From positions 186,001-250,000 of the forward strand of contig JAEIOD010000002.1 in assembly GCA_016342415.1 (NCBI GenBank): a stretch of 64,000 bases of DNA. Reading direction: 5' to 3'. The notes beneath the pieces were generated by a model, which worked only from the letters and a program-made list of their open reading frames with translations, was not told the origin of the DNA and made no database searches. A program made the position numbers and the translations under genes. The stretch is from Clostridiales bacterium. GTDB taxonomy: Bacteria; Bacillota; Clostridia; Peptostreptococcales; Acidaminobacteraceae. This document shows, piece after piece, positions 18,401 to 27,308 of this stretch; the stretch's first letter is position 1, and each line of letters opens with the position of its first letter.

Positions 18401-20306
18401 ATAAGTACATCTCAACAAGATCTTCTGATTGTGTCAAATGAATCAAATTCCGAGATTTAATTAAGTATGATACGTCATCTGAATGTAAGCCCATTAAAAG
18501 ATTTTTAAGCTGAGCATATGCCATCATTTTTATTTCTTCAGTCTGCTCCATATGATTTACTATAAAATTTACAAGATGACTTAATTTTTCTATAACAAGG
18601 TTTCCAGATGGTAACATAGGTATAATTTCAAGTAAAAACATCACACCATATTCATCTGTAGGCTTTTCATAATACGACAGCAACATTTCTGTGAGTACTT
18701 CTTTGAACTCCTCATCTACACGCTCGTAAAGAGCTTCTAACACATAATGATAACTAGAAACCTGACGTATTCTTTTAACAGGTGTCATTCTAATATCATG
18801 ATGGATAAACTGATGTATCAAAGCTTTTATTTTATTGAATTTGGTTTCTACTGTATAGCTTTTTTTAGCTCTTTCAGGTAACTCTTTTGTGTAATTTTCA
18901 TCATAATCAGCAATAAGCTTACCAATTAAATAACTTGATTCCTTTCTTACATCTTCTTCTGAGTGAATAATATAATCTAACAGAAAATCTATAGTAATCA
19001 TCTTTTGTTCTGGTGTCAAATATGTTGAATACTCTTCAAAAATGAATAAGTACCGTCTGAACATCTGAATATCTTTTTCATTTTTTGCTTCTTGTATGAT
19101 TTCATTTAACGAATTCACATGGCGAAGGCGATGCATCAATGCCACACTTTTTTCTATAGCCATATGTTTTAAGTGATCCACAACATCCATACCTTGTTGT
19201 AAAGCACTGAAATGTTCTATAGTCTGAACGGAAGTCACAATCTCCTTAAAAGGCATACCAGTGTAGTTTTCTACTGTTATACAAATGCCTAGATCTTTAA
19301 GATATTCTGAGAAGTTCTTGAGTTTTTTATAGACCCTTTCATACCTCACTTTTTTCTTATCATCTACATTATCCAATTTATCAAAAATGACTTTAAAAGC
19401 TTCATCTACAGATAGAAACTTCATTTTAAACAAACCCGACTTATCTTTTGAACGCTTAACACAAAAATCTGAGTATATTAATATAAGAGATTCAATACTC
19501 AAACTTTCAAGTTCCAAATCCCATGTGGAATGATAAACTGCAACATTTTTTATGTAATTGATGTTTAATTTAGTAAACCACTCATCTGTATAATAGTAAT
19601 GATAATATGCTATTTTATTCTTTTCTTCAGGACGGCAGCCGAACTTACCAATATCATGACCTGCAGCAGCACCTGAAACACGGCCTAAGTCAATTGGTCG
19701 ATTTTGAGCTTTCAACTGCCTCGCTATGGTCATTGCCAAATGGTGAACCCCTAGAATATGTTCAATCGTTGAATGTCCCGCCACTTCATAATTAAGTTTC
19801 ATCATTTCATAAATATGTTGAGTCTCGAATCCTTCTTCAAAACGCTTGTATTCATCAGCATCTTCTAACTCAAGAATCTCATCATGTGATAACATTTCAA
19901 GCGGATACACGCTCATAAAACTACCATCATCAGAATTCATCTGAAATTCATTGTATACATGCAGAAGTTTTAAATAAAATGCATATACTCTCTGATCTGA
20001 ATCTAATTCGACTGTTACCGCATCTGGAAAAGATAGACTAAGGGCGTAATAATAGACTTTTTCCAAGAAAGTCTCGTCTATTATTGTATCAAACAAACAA
20101 TGCGAAACACTCTTGAACGCATCTTGTAAAGCTTTGCAGCTGTAGTCATCTCTTTCAATATGTACCAGCATCACTTTATAAAACTCAGGCAAGGACAAAC
20201 AAGCAAGTACATCCTTTTTATCAAATTTATTTTCAATCAAGAAACGCCAATGAGTCATTCGTCTTTGCATGGTGGTGATTATATTTGCTGTTAATTCTTG
20301 CTTCAT
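15444..20306 (-). CDS. Giant HD / helical-repeat / nucleotidyltransferase-like / GNAT-like / phosphoribosyltransferase-like fusion protein
   Basis: The single uninterrupted frame encodes 1620 residues. Residues about 178-285 form an HD phosphohydrolase domain (GVHHLAMTIARQL, AAGHDIGKFG, and an aspartate near 280). Residues about 350-900 are helical and leucine-rich, like HEAT-type repeats. Near residue 914 FYSGTFDPFSLGQ resembles the NadD/cytidylyltransferase GTFDPxHxGH motif, with Gln where the second His is expected. Residues about 1120-1290 look GNAT-like. Near residue 1432 LILIDDIVDKGNRL is a phosphoribosyltransferase PRPP-binding loop. GAGGAG precedes the ATG. It ends just before a terminator and lies next to the purine operon, in the same direction. 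Function unknown; the combination suggests nucleotide or NAD-type metabolite handling or signalling. Confidence 0.8.
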   Translation of the reverse strand: MKQELTANIITTMQRRMTHWRFLIENKFDKKDVLACLSLPEFYKVMLVHIERDDYSCKALQDAFKSVSHCLFDTIIDETFLEKVYYYALSLSFPDAVTVELDSDQRVYAFYLKLLHVYNEFQMNSDDGSFMSVYPLEMLSHDEILELEDADEYKRFEEGFETQHIYEMMKLNYEVAGHSTIEHILGVHHLAMTIARQLKAQNRPIDLGRVSGAAAGHDIGKFGCRPEEKNKIAYYHYYYTDEWFTKLNINYIKNVAVYHSTWDLELESLSIESLILIYSDFCVKRSKDKSGLFKMKFLSVDEAFKVIFDKLDNVDDKKKVRYERVYKKLKNFSEYLKDLGICITVENYTGMPFKEIVTSVQTIEHFSALQQGMDVVDHLKHMAIEKSVALMHRLRHVNSLNEIIQEAKNEKDIQMFRRYLFIFEEYSTYLTPEQKMITIDFLLDYIIHSEEDVRKESSYLIGKLIADYDENYTKELPERAKKSYTVETKFNKIKALIHQFIHHDIRMTPVKRIRQVSSYHYVLEALYERVDEEFKEVLTEMLLSYYEKPTDEYGVMFLLEIIPMLPSGNLVIEKLSHLVNFIVNHMEQTEEIKMMAYAQLKNLLMGLHSDDVSYLIKSRNLIHLTQSEDLVEMYLLEPLLTLYGKKSKILIEANKSEMFLSNLKSATPKTIKIAQIEMLYNHSLIKDNEERFYTAMHFCNILKVSAYESVRNKAGHYLVLLFGRLSSEQKNDIVIELIRALEIEGYGFTRYIPNFLGQLIPTLEVKEYHEILNDINYKISNAGINVRVLLLDTIGTMIVKWLQLGQENSFDALLGCVFKGFYSGNKLTAQMTFNVISKGIIGNDDLSLESRFSIFKKLYKKLHVFLVDNHKYASLDLFNFTVGLHYIYHFITDYSFYKGEMIFEAIQKVAFYSGTFDPFSLGQKSAAVDAKNQDFEVFIGISEFQWRRRTQPSLMRREIIEMSISDQMSIHTFPQRIPINLRRHEDHQKLRDIFVNKEVYLIIGEEALVNDALYEDESSPIFEFPHIIYKRESIKHSVAVKELIKDRVSNMKSDVIMRPLEYKYEMIDVAQIRRNIDNNWDAYDVIDDLATHFIKSHSLYKNEPQFKSVVALNDLRIEVLSLKKMEGLESLCQKFDVDFERVKHLRDGTYAGDLDKSLILERHILMIRDESINEIVAFSVYSKASPKHLFDEIKSLDILKDIADKKREKIIILDEIVMKPYQKVHALDQIILTETLMNVIKEGYDYAVIKCHHQNDISKDIRGVLIRSGFEEHACTYTDKLLYAVDMATPVVINLDGTTRMKAAYRQHDGIRETIKLVRTNLQHAVVSLYPGSLVLSFDRSMLYNHLIRMITSTNGVTIHDGDEKGPLMCVPYGDIFKRWLLPNTVTKSFHTERYYNEAVEHYEVKAYPGYLSIEEQSKVLKAFDRPLILIDDIVDKGNRLKAIDQYLKSEEITVNQVIVGIMSERGKDLFEKQGMSLSAAYYIPKIKVWFNEADVYPFIGGDSLYRASNTEKALLPSVNLMLPFVYPKYIKGVSKIDLYNLSLVCLENAMVILSEIEKVYSEINNRSLSIEHLKEVMIIPRIPDVGEHMTYDINYKPTDFLKNELERLKKIKEAFKDTI

Positions 20307-20390
20307 AATAAGACTCCTCTTCGGAACATATACCCAAGTACGATTGTTTTATTTGAATATTCCGATAATTCATTATAATATGAAACAAGA

Positions 20391-20419
20391 AAAAGAAAAA
20401 CCACAATATTATTGTGGTT
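20391..20419 (-). terminator. Terminator of the purine operon
   Basis: The 10-bp stem AACCACAATA/TATTGTGGTT overlaps the purD stop codon. It is followed on the minus strand by a T-rich run interrupted by one C. Confidence 0.75.
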
Positions 20420-21659
20420 TAGCAATATCTGTTCGATACATCATTTGACTGTATCTAATTTTTTCAACTTCCTTATACGTATGCGCTCTGGCTTTATTTA
20501 AGTGGTCTGAAAGAGTTACTACAGTTAAAACACGACCACCATTTGTAACAATTTCATTGTCTTTTAAAGTTGTTCCAGCATGAAAAACTAACGCTTCTGT
20601 ATGATCTAGGCCTGTGATAACTTTTCCTTTTTCATAATGACCAGGATAACCGCCAGATGCCATTACAACACCTACCGCTTCATCTTTGGACCACTCCATT
20701 TCAATCTGATTAAGTGTCCCATCAATACAAGCGTCAATGATATCAAGAAGATCTGTTTTAAGTCTTGGTAACACAACTTGCGTTTCAGGATCGCCTAATC
20801 TACAATTAAATTCTATTACTTTTGCCTCATTGTCTTTTATCATCAAACCAATAAAGATAACACCTTTATAATCAATACCATCCTTTTGAGTCCCTAGTAA
20901 AAATGGTTGTAGGATTTTTTCATCAATATAGGCTTCAAATGTTTCATCAAATAACTGACTCGGTGAGTAAGCACCCATTCCGCCTGTATTAAGACCTTCA
21001 TCGTTATCATAGGCCTTTTTATAATCTTGAGCAGATGCCATTGGTTTAATCGTCTTACCATCTACAAAACACAGTACAGAGGCTTCTATACCGGTTAGAA
21101 ATTCTTCGAAGACTACCTTTTCTCCAGCATCACCAAAGATTTTATCTTTCATCATTTCATCTAGGGTCGCTTTTGCTTCCTCTTCTGATTCACAGATAAC
21201 AACACCTTTACCTGCTGCTAAGCCATCTGCTTTAATAACAAGTGGAAAATCAAAAATAGAAACATTCTCTTTTGCACTATCTAAATTTGTAAATTCCTTA
21301 TAAGCAGCTGTTGGAATATCATGCTCTTCCATAAATGCTTTTGAATATGATTTGCTACCTTCAAACAATGCTGCATGTTTATCGGGTCCAAATATTCTTA
21401 AACCACTATTTTGGAATAAATCAACAATACCCATTACAAGAGGCATTTCCGGCCCAACAACGGTTAAATCAATTTTTTCTCTAACTGCAAATTCATGCAA
21501 TCCATTAATATCATCTGCATTAATCGGAACACACGTTGCAATCTCAGAAATACCTGCATTGCCTGGTGCTACAAATAGTTCTTTAACTCTTGGACTTTGT
21601 TTTAACTTCCATGTTATAGCGTGCTCCCTTGCACCACTACCAATGATTAAAATCTTCAT
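20409..21659 (-). CDS. purD: Phosphoribosylamine-glycine ligase
   Basis: The 416-residue ATP-grasp enzyme converts 5-phosphoribosylamine, glycine and ATP into GAR, step 2 of purine synthesis. It begins ILIIGSGAREHAITWKL, the PurD N-terminal signature. It also has the ATP-grasp lysine region PLVIKADGLAAGKGVVI and EFNCRLGDPETQ near residue 290. AGGAGG lies 4 bases before the ATG. It is the last gene of the operon, 8 bp after purH. Length is normal for the family. Confidence 0.97.
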   Translation of the reverse strand: MKILIIGSGAREHAITWKLKQSPRVKELFVAPGNAGISEIATCVPINADDINGLHEFAVREKIDLTVVGPEMPLVMGIVDLFQNSGLRIFGPDKHAALFEGSKSYSKAFMEEHDIPTAAYKEFTNLDSAKENVSIFDFPLVIKADGLAAGKGVVICESEEEAKATLDEMMKDKIFGDAGEKVVFEEFLTGIEASVLCFVDGKTIKPMASAQDYKKAYDNDEGLNTGGMGAYSPSQLFDETFEAYIDEKILQPFLLGTQKDGIDYKGVIFIGLMIKDNEAKVIEFNCRLGDPETQVVLPRLKTDLLDIIDACIDGTLNQIEMEWSKDEAVGVVMASGGYPGHYEKGKVITGLDHTEALVFHAGTTLKDNEIVTNGGRVLTVVTLSDHLNKARAHTYKEVEKIRYSQMMYRTDIAKPQ

Positions 21660-21667
21660 TTGACCTC

Positions 21668-23203
21668 CTAATGTTTGAAGTGTCTCATGCCTGTAAATAC
21701 CATCGCAATGCCATATTTGTTTGCCATTTCAATCGAGGCTGCATCATTTTTTGAACCACCCGGCTGAATAATCGCTTTCACACCGGCTTCTGCTGCCGTT
21801 TTAACACAATCTTCAAACGGGAAGAAAGCATCTGAAGCCATCACACTGTTGGATAAATCCATGAAGCTATTTCTAATTGCATTGTTAAGTGCCCATATAC
21901 GACTTACCTGTCCTGGACCGATACTAAGGGTTTGATTCTTATTGCTTAACACAATGCCGTTTGACTTCGTATGCTTACATACTTTCCAGGCAAATTCTAA
22001 TGCTTTCATCTCGTTTTCAGTTGGAATTCTCTCTGTGACAACTTCCAAATCACCAGAGTTAAGTTCCCTATTGATATCTTGTACCAAAATACCACCACTT
22101 ACTTTTTTAATATCCACTGCATGCTGATCATACCCATCCAAAATACCCTCTAAAGTCATCAGACGAATATTTTTCTTTTTCATTAAAATCTCTAAAGCCG
22201 CTTCTGAATAACTAGGAGCAATCACTATTTCAATAAAGATCTTATTGATCTCCTCTGCCGTTTTAACATCAACTTCCCTATTGGCAGCAATGATACCACC
22301 AAATATTGATTGTGGATCACATTCGTAAGCTTTTGTATACGCATCATACAAATCAATGCCAGAACCAACACCACATGGATTTGTGTGTTTAACAGCAACG
22401 ATAGTTGGCTCACTAAACTCTTTCAACAGATCAAGCGCACCATTGGCATCATTGATATTATTAAACGATAATTCTTTACCATGTAGTTGAACCGCGTCAG
22501 CAAGTGTTCCAGAAGTTTTCTTTACTTCTCTATAAAAGGCTGCTGTTTGATGAGGATTTTCACCATATCTTAAATCTTGTACTTTTTCATATGCAAGTGT
22601 TAATGTCTCAGGATATTTATCACCTGTACGCTCTCTTAAATAAGTAGCGATCAAAGTATCATATTCTGCTGTATGTTTAAACACTTTAAGTGCAAGATCA
22701 TATTTCTTATCTAAAGAAACTTCGCCAGTAGTTTTTAATGATTCTATAACCACATCATAATCAGTAGGATCAACAATTACTGTAACATCCTGATAATTTT
22801 TAGCTGCAGATCTTAACATTGTCGGACCACCGATATCAATATTCTCAATAGCATCTGCTAAAGAAACATTCTCTTTTTCGATCGTTTCTTTAAATGGATA
22901 CAAGTTTATAATAACAAAATCAATTGTGTCTATACCTAAATCCGTTAATTGAGACATATGAGATTCTTTATCTCTTCTAGCCAGAATACCACCATGAATT
23001 TTGGGATGAAGTGTTTTAACTCGACCGTCTAAACACTCTGGGAATTCTGTTACTTCAGAAACATCTATTACTTTTAGGCCTGAATCTCTTAATCTTTTAG
23101 CAGTACCACCTGTTGATAAAATTTCTACATCCATTTCAATTAATTTTCTAGCAAATGATACAATTCCTGTTTTATCAGAAACACTGATTAATGCTCGTTT
23201 CAT
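21668..23203 (-). CDS. purH: Bifunctional AICAR formyltransferase/IMP cyclohydrolase
   Basis: The protein has 511 residues. The N-terminal MGS-like cyclohydrolase domain reads [18 protein letters not shown] and [13 protein letters not shown]. The formyltransferase domain carries [13 protein letters not shown] near residue 268 and a C-terminal [14 protein letters not shown]. It performs the last two steps to IMP. AGGAGG precedes the ATG. It is 8 bp downstream of purN in the same operon. All expected motifs are intact. Confidence 0.97.
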   Translation of the reverse strand: MKRALISVSDKTGIVSFARKLIEMDVEILSTGGTAKRLRDSGLKVIDVSEVTEFPECLDGRVKTLHPKIHGGILARRDKESHMSQLTDLGIDTIDFVIINLYPFKETIEKENVSLADAIENIDIGGPTMLRSAAKNYQDVTVIVDPTDYDVVIESLKTTGEVSLDKKYDLALKVFKHTAEYDTLIATYLRERTGDKYPETLTLAYEKVQDLRYGENPHQTAAFYREVKKTSGTLADAVQLHGKELSFNNINDANGALDLLKEFSEPTIVAVKHTNPCGVGSGIDLYDAYTKAYECDPQSIFGGIIAANREVDVKTAEEINKIFIEIVIAPSYSEAALEILMKKKNIRLMTLEGILDGYDQHAVDIKKVSGGILVQDINRELNSGDLEVVTERIPTENEMKALEFAWKVCKHTKSNGIVLSNKNQTLSIGPGQVSRIWALNNAIRNSFMDLSNSVMASDAFFPFEDCVKTAAEAGVKAIIQPGGSKNDAASIEMANKYGIAMVFTGMRHFKH

Positions 23204-23211
23204 AACGCCTC

Positions 23212-23802
23212 CTAAATTTCACTTTGAAGATATTTATTAATACTTCTCACCAATATATCATGTTCTATTTTCAACACTTTTCTTTGTAAACTTTCTGGTG
23301 TTTCATCAGATTGAAGTTTAACCGATTCCTGAATAATAATCTGTCCAGTATCAATTAATTCATCTACATAATGTACTGTTGCACCAGAATAAGCTTCTTT
23401 ATTTTCTACGACCGCTTCATGTACTCTCATACCATAATATCCTTTACCAGCATATTTTGGTATCAATGAAGGGTGTACATTTATGATTTTATGTTCAAAT
23501 GCTTGTATAAAAGATGGTTCCAATATCGCTAAATAACCTGCTAAAACAATCAAATCCGGTTTTAAGCTTTGAATACATGTAATCATTTCTGAATTTCTGA
23601 CTTCTTTATCCGGAAAGTTTTTTTTGCCAAAATAGAAATTTGAAATATTGTGATTCAAAGCACGTTCTAATCCATATGCTTTCGATTGATTTGAAATAAC
23701 ACCAACGACTTCACCTGGAATACTATGACTCTCACAAGCATCAATAATCGCTTGTAAGTTCGTCCCACCACCAGAGATTAAAACAACGATACGCTTTAAC
23801 AT
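23212..23802 (-). CDS. purN: Phosphoribosylglycinamide formyltransferase
   Basis: The 196-residue protein uses 10-formyl-THF to formylate GAR. Visible motifs are the N-terminal [17 protein letters not shown], the catalytic [17 protein letters not shown] (Asn and His) and [11 protein letters not shown] with the catalytic Asp. It overlaps the end of purM by 7 bp, implying coupled translation. Length fits the family. Confidence 0.97.
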   Translation of the reverse strand: MLKRIVVLISGGGTNLQAIIDACESHSIPGEVVGVISNQSKAYGLERALNHNISNFYFGKKNFPDKEVRNSEMITCIQSLKPDLIVLAGYLAILEPSFIQAFEHKIINVHPSLIPKYAGKGYYGMRVHEAVVENKEAYSGATVHYVDELIDTGQIIIQESVKLQSDETPESLQRKVLKIEHDILVRSINKYLQSEI

Positions 23803-24824
23803 AACTCAACACCTTCGTTGTCTGTTATTTCACCAATGACATAGGCTTTTTCATCTGCCGCTTCGATTGCCTTCAAAGTGTCTTCAACCAACTCTTTTTT
23901 CACAATCATAATGAAACCAATACCCATATTGAAAGTGGTAAACATCTCTCTTGTTTCGATTTCACCTTTAGATTGGATGAACTTATACAAGTCTAGTTCA
24001 GGCCATGAACCCAACTGAACTTTAGCACCTAATCCTTCAGGCAATATTCTAGGAATATTTTCTATAAAACCACCACCAGTAACATGAACCATGCCGCTTA
24101 CTGAAATGCTTTCAAGTACTTTCAATACTGATTTAACATAGATTTTAGTCGGTGTAATCAATGCTTCTCCTACAGTACACCCGAGTTCAGAAACCTGATC
24201 ATGAATTGAAAGATTCAACTTATCAAAGAACAATTTTCTAACCAATGAATAACCATTAGAATGAACACCAGTTGATGGTAGACCAATCATCACATCACCT
24301 GCAGCTATAGTTGAGCCATCAATAATTTTATCTTTTTCAACAATGCCTACAGTAAATCCAGCCATATCATATTCGTCATCCGAATAAAAACCTGGCATTT
24401 CTGCGGTTTCACCACCAATTAAAGCAGCGCCAGATTGTTTACACCCTTCAGCGATTCCTTTAACCAAGTCCGCAATTTTATCCGATTCCAATTTACCTGT
24501 CGCAATATAGTCTAAGAAGAATAATGGTTTTGCACCTTGTACCAATACATCATTCACACACATTGCTACCAAGTCAATTCCTACTGTATCATGTTGATCT
24601 TTTAATATTGAAATCTTTAGTTTTGTACCCACGCCATCTGTACCAGATACCAATACCGGTTTTTGATAACCTGTTAAATCCAGTTCAAACATGCCACCAA
24701 AACCACCAAGTCCACCTAAAACACCTTTTGTAAATGTTTCCTTAACGTAGTTTTTCATTTTTTCTACGGCTAAAGCACCTTCATGAATATCTACACCAGC
24801 ATCTTTGTAAGTTAATTTACTCAT
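23796..24824 (-). CDS. purM: Phosphoribosylformylglycinamidine cyclo-ligase (AIR synthetase)
   Basis: This 342-residue protein closes FGAM to AIR with ATP. It starts with the characteristic YKDAGVDIHEGALAVEKMK, followed by SGTDGVGTKLKI and a glycine-rich VHVTGGGFIENIPRIL near residue 240. It follows purF after a 47-bp gap containing a hairpin and overlaps purN. Motifs and length are standard. Confidence 0.97.
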   Translation of the reverse strand: MSKLTYKDAGVDIHEGALAVEKMKNYVKETFTKGVLGGLGGFGGMFELDLTGYQKPVLVSGTDGVGTKLKISILKDQHDTVGIDLVAMCVNDVLVQGAKPLFFLDYIATGKLESDKIADLVKGIAEGCKQSGAALIGGETAEMPGFYSDDEYDMAGFTVGIVEKDKIIDGSTIAAGDVMIGLPSTGVHSNGYSLVRKLFFDKLNLSIHDQVSELGCTVGEALITPTKIYVKSVLKVLESISVSGMVHVTGGGFIENIPRILPEGLGAKVQLGSWPELDLYKFIQSKGEIETREMFTTFNMGIGFIMIVKKELVEDTLKAIEAADEKAYVIGEITDNEGVELC

Positions 24825-24856
24825 TTTTCACCATCCACTTTATTATCTACTAAAGG

Positions 24857-24881
24857 AAATACATAGCTAGGCTATGTATTT
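24857..24881. other. Stem-loop between purF and purM
   Basis: The 11-bp stem AAATACATAGC/GCTATGTATTT with a 3-base loop covers the purF stop codon. On the minus strand only three T residues follow, so it is a weak terminator at best. It may partly reduce expression downstream or protect the mRNA end. Confidence 0.5.
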
Positions 24882-26299
24882 TTAATTTCAACTGCTTTAT
24901 TGGCTTCAAACATAAACTTGCTCGCAGTTTTTGGTACTTCTATCGGATAATCTCCGTTAAAGCACGCCACACACAGCTCAGAAGGTTTTTTATGTATCGA
25001 ATGCATCAAGCCCTCTACACTAATATAACCTAAACTATCGGCTCCAATCATTTCACATATTTCATCAACTGTTTTTACAGCACCAACCAGTTCTTTTCTT
25101 TCTGGTGTATCGATACCAAAATAACAAGAATGAACAACTGGTGGTGAGCTGACTAGTACATGAACTTCTTTCGCCCCTGCATTTCGTAGTGCCTCAACAA
25201 TTTTTTTGCTGGTAGTACCACGTACAATCGAGTCGTCAATCATAATCACACGTTTATCTTTTATATTTTCCTTTAAAGGATTCAATTTTAATCTTACTGC
25301 AATTTCTCTCGATTTTTGATCTGGTTTTATAAAGGTTCTACCAATATACTTATTCTTTATCAAACCAACACCATAAGGAATACCGGATGCTTCAGCATAT
25401 CCAATTGCAGCATCAATACCTGAATCAGGCACTGCAATAACAATATCAGCATCTATTTTATATTCTTCTGCCAGTACTCGACCTGCATCTCTTCTTGTGA
25501 TATAAACCGATTCACCATCAATTTTACTATCCGGTCTTGCAAAATATACATACTCAAATATGCAATGAGCTTTTCTTTTAGTATTGTCGTAGATGATAGA
25601 TTCTACACCTTCATCATCGATAATAACCATTTCGCCTTTTTCGATGTCTCTTATAAACTCAGCACCAACAACATCCAGTGCACAACTTTCGGAAGCCAGT
25701 ACGTAACCGTTATCAATCTTGCCCAAACATAAAGGTCTTAAACCGTTGGCATCTCTAACTCCAATTAACTTGTCCTCACAAATGATGGTAAGAGCGAAAG
25801 CTCCATGAATCTCTGAAATTGTCTCTGTAATGGCTTGCTTAAACCCTTTTGAATACTTTCTGGCAATTAAGTTGGCAATCACTTCTGAATCAATCGAGGT
25901 TTGGAAAATTGATCCTTCATCTTCAAGTCTCGATCTGATTTCTCCGGCATTGACAAGATTCCCGTTATGAGCCAATGCAATACTGCCGCCTTTATAGTTG
26001 ACGACTAATGGTTGAGCATTAGAAACATAACTTTCTCCTGTTGTTGAGTAACGGACATGCCCTATGGATACATCTCCCTGTAAACGTTCTAATATCTTAT
26101 TGTTGAATACATCCTGAACCAGACCCATATCTTTGTAATAGTTCATTGATCCATTTGATGAAGTTGCAATACCAGCACTCTCTTGTCCTCTATGCTGAAG
26201 TGCAACCAATCCAAATCCCATCATAGGGGCAATTAATTCGTTTCCAGGAGAGTAGATGCCAAGGACACCACATTCTTCTCTAAGTTTATCATCGGTCAT
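24872..26299 (-). CDS. purF: Amidophosphoribosyltransferase
   Basis: This 475-residue enzyme performs the first committed step of purine synthesis, from PRPP and glutamine to phosphoribosylamine. The N terminus MTDDKLREECGVLG implies removal of a short propeptide to expose Cys10 as the glutaminase nucleophile. The PRPP loop VIMIDDSIVRGTTSKKIV lies near residue 355. Cysteines near residue 242 and in CVACFNGDYP near the C terminus fit the [4Fe-4S] form known from Bacillus. GGAGG precedes the ATG. It is 16 bp after purC. Confidence 0.97.
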   Translation of the reverse strand: MTDDKLREECGVLGIYSPGNELIAPMMGFGLVALQHRGQESAGIATSSNGSMNYYKDMGLVQDVFNNKILERLQGDVSIGHVRYSTTGESYVSNAQPLVVNYKGGSIALAHNGNLVNAGEIRSRLEDEGSIFQTSIDSEVIANLIARKYSKGFKQAITETISEIHGAFALTIICEDKLIGVRDANGLRPLCLGKIDNGYVLASESCALDVVGAEFIRDIEKGEMVIIDDEGVESIIYDNTKRKAHCIFEYVYFARPDSKIDGESVYITRRDAGRVLAEEYKIDADIVIAVPDSGIDAAIGYAEASGIPYGVGLIKNKYIGRTFIKPDQKSREIAVRLKLNPLKENIKDKRVIMIDDSIVRGTTSKKIVEALRNAGAKEVHVLVSSPPVVHSCYFGIDTPERKELVGAVKTVDEICEMIGADSLGYISVEGLMHSIHKKPSELCVACFNGDYPIEVPKTASKFMFEANKAVEIKNT

Positions 26300-26315
26300 T
26301 TCTTATCCTCCAAGG

Positions 26316-27017
26316 TTACTTAAGTCTGCTTAATACCTCTTGATATGCATCTTCTACATCGCCTAAATCTCTTCTAAATCTATCTTTGTCTAATTTTTTA
26401 TCAGTTTCAGCATCCCATAATCTGCAAGTATCCGGAGAAATTTCATCCGCTAAGATAACTTCGCCTTTGTAAACACCAAATTCAATTTTAAAATCCACCA
26501 ATTTAATATTTCTTGCTTCAAAGTATGTTACCAACTCTTTATTAATCATGAATGCATATTTCTTAATTGTCTCTACTTGTTCAGCTGTTGCAAGCTTCAT
26601 AGCAGCAACGTGATAATCATTGATCATCGGATCCCCTAGATCATCATTTTTATAACAAAATTCTAATACAGTTTCATTCATTACGGTACCTTCATCTAGT
26701 CCTAATCTCTTAGCTAGTGAACCCGCAGCTATATTTCTTACTATAACTTCTATGGGTAAAATTTCAACAGCTTTAACCAACATTTCTCTTTCATTTAATA
26801 ACTCAACGAAATGTGTCGGCACACCTTTTGTCTCTAACATTTCAAATATGATTGCTGACATTTGGTTGTTTACTGCACCTTTATCAAGAATAGTACCTTT
26901 TTTCACGCCATTAAATGCTGTTGCATCATCTTTGTAAACAATGTGAAAAATATCTGGTTTGTTTGTCTTGTAAACTCTTTTTGCCTTACCTTCGTATAAC
27001 ATTTCTAACTTTTCCAT
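26316..27017 (-). CDS. purC: SAICAR synthase
   Basis: The 233-residue enzyme joins aspartate to CAIR. It begins [15 protein letters not shown], the family signature, and contains [19 protein letters not shown] and [10 protein letters not shown], followed by [19 protein letters not shown] lies 5 bases before the ATG. It is separated from purL by about 290 bp, a larger gap than elsewhere in the operon. Confidence 0.97.
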   Translation of the reverse strand: MEKLEMLYEGKAKRVYKTNKPDIFHIVYKDDATAFNGVKKGTILDKGAVNNQMSAIIFEMLETKGVPTHFVELLNEREMLVKAVEILPIEVIVRNIAAGSLAKRLGLDEGTVMNETVLEFCYKNDDLGDPMINDYHVAAMKLATAEQVETIKKYAFMINKELVTYFEARNIKLVDFKIEFGVYKGEVILADEISPDTCRLWDAETDKKLDKDRFRRDLGDVEDAYQEVLSRLK

Positions 27018-27308
27018 GATACCCTCCTATAACAGGCCTTATAACTTATTCTTTTTTTCAATGACTTCTGCCATTGATTTTTTATCATATAGTTTCTTTA
27101 ACTTATCGTTTGAGAATTAATCGGTAAACCGATTCCAAACAACACATGACACTCTGTTCAAACACCAAGTATTTAGTATTGTTCATTCTTTTTAGTCACA
27201 ATCACTTGATGTCCTAATCTTAACATCTTATTTATCGGTTTTCAACGAAAACACGAACGTTTATAAGCTAACTTGTATAAAAGTACGGATTAACTCTTTG
27301 TGTACTTT
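27018..27308. other. Intergenic region between purL and purC
   Basis: The 291 bp contain no coding frame I trust, and I cannot fit a purine or other known riboswitch. A short inverted repeat (TCAATG ... CATTGA, near 27060-27080) is present. It could carry a second promoter for purC-D, but no convincing -35/-10 pair stands out. Confidence 0.4.

Noticed and set aside
27018-27308. Purine riboswitch in the purine operon
   Set aside because: The conserved TATGG ... TTTCTACC ... GACTA elements could not be found here, upstream of purL or upstream of purK.
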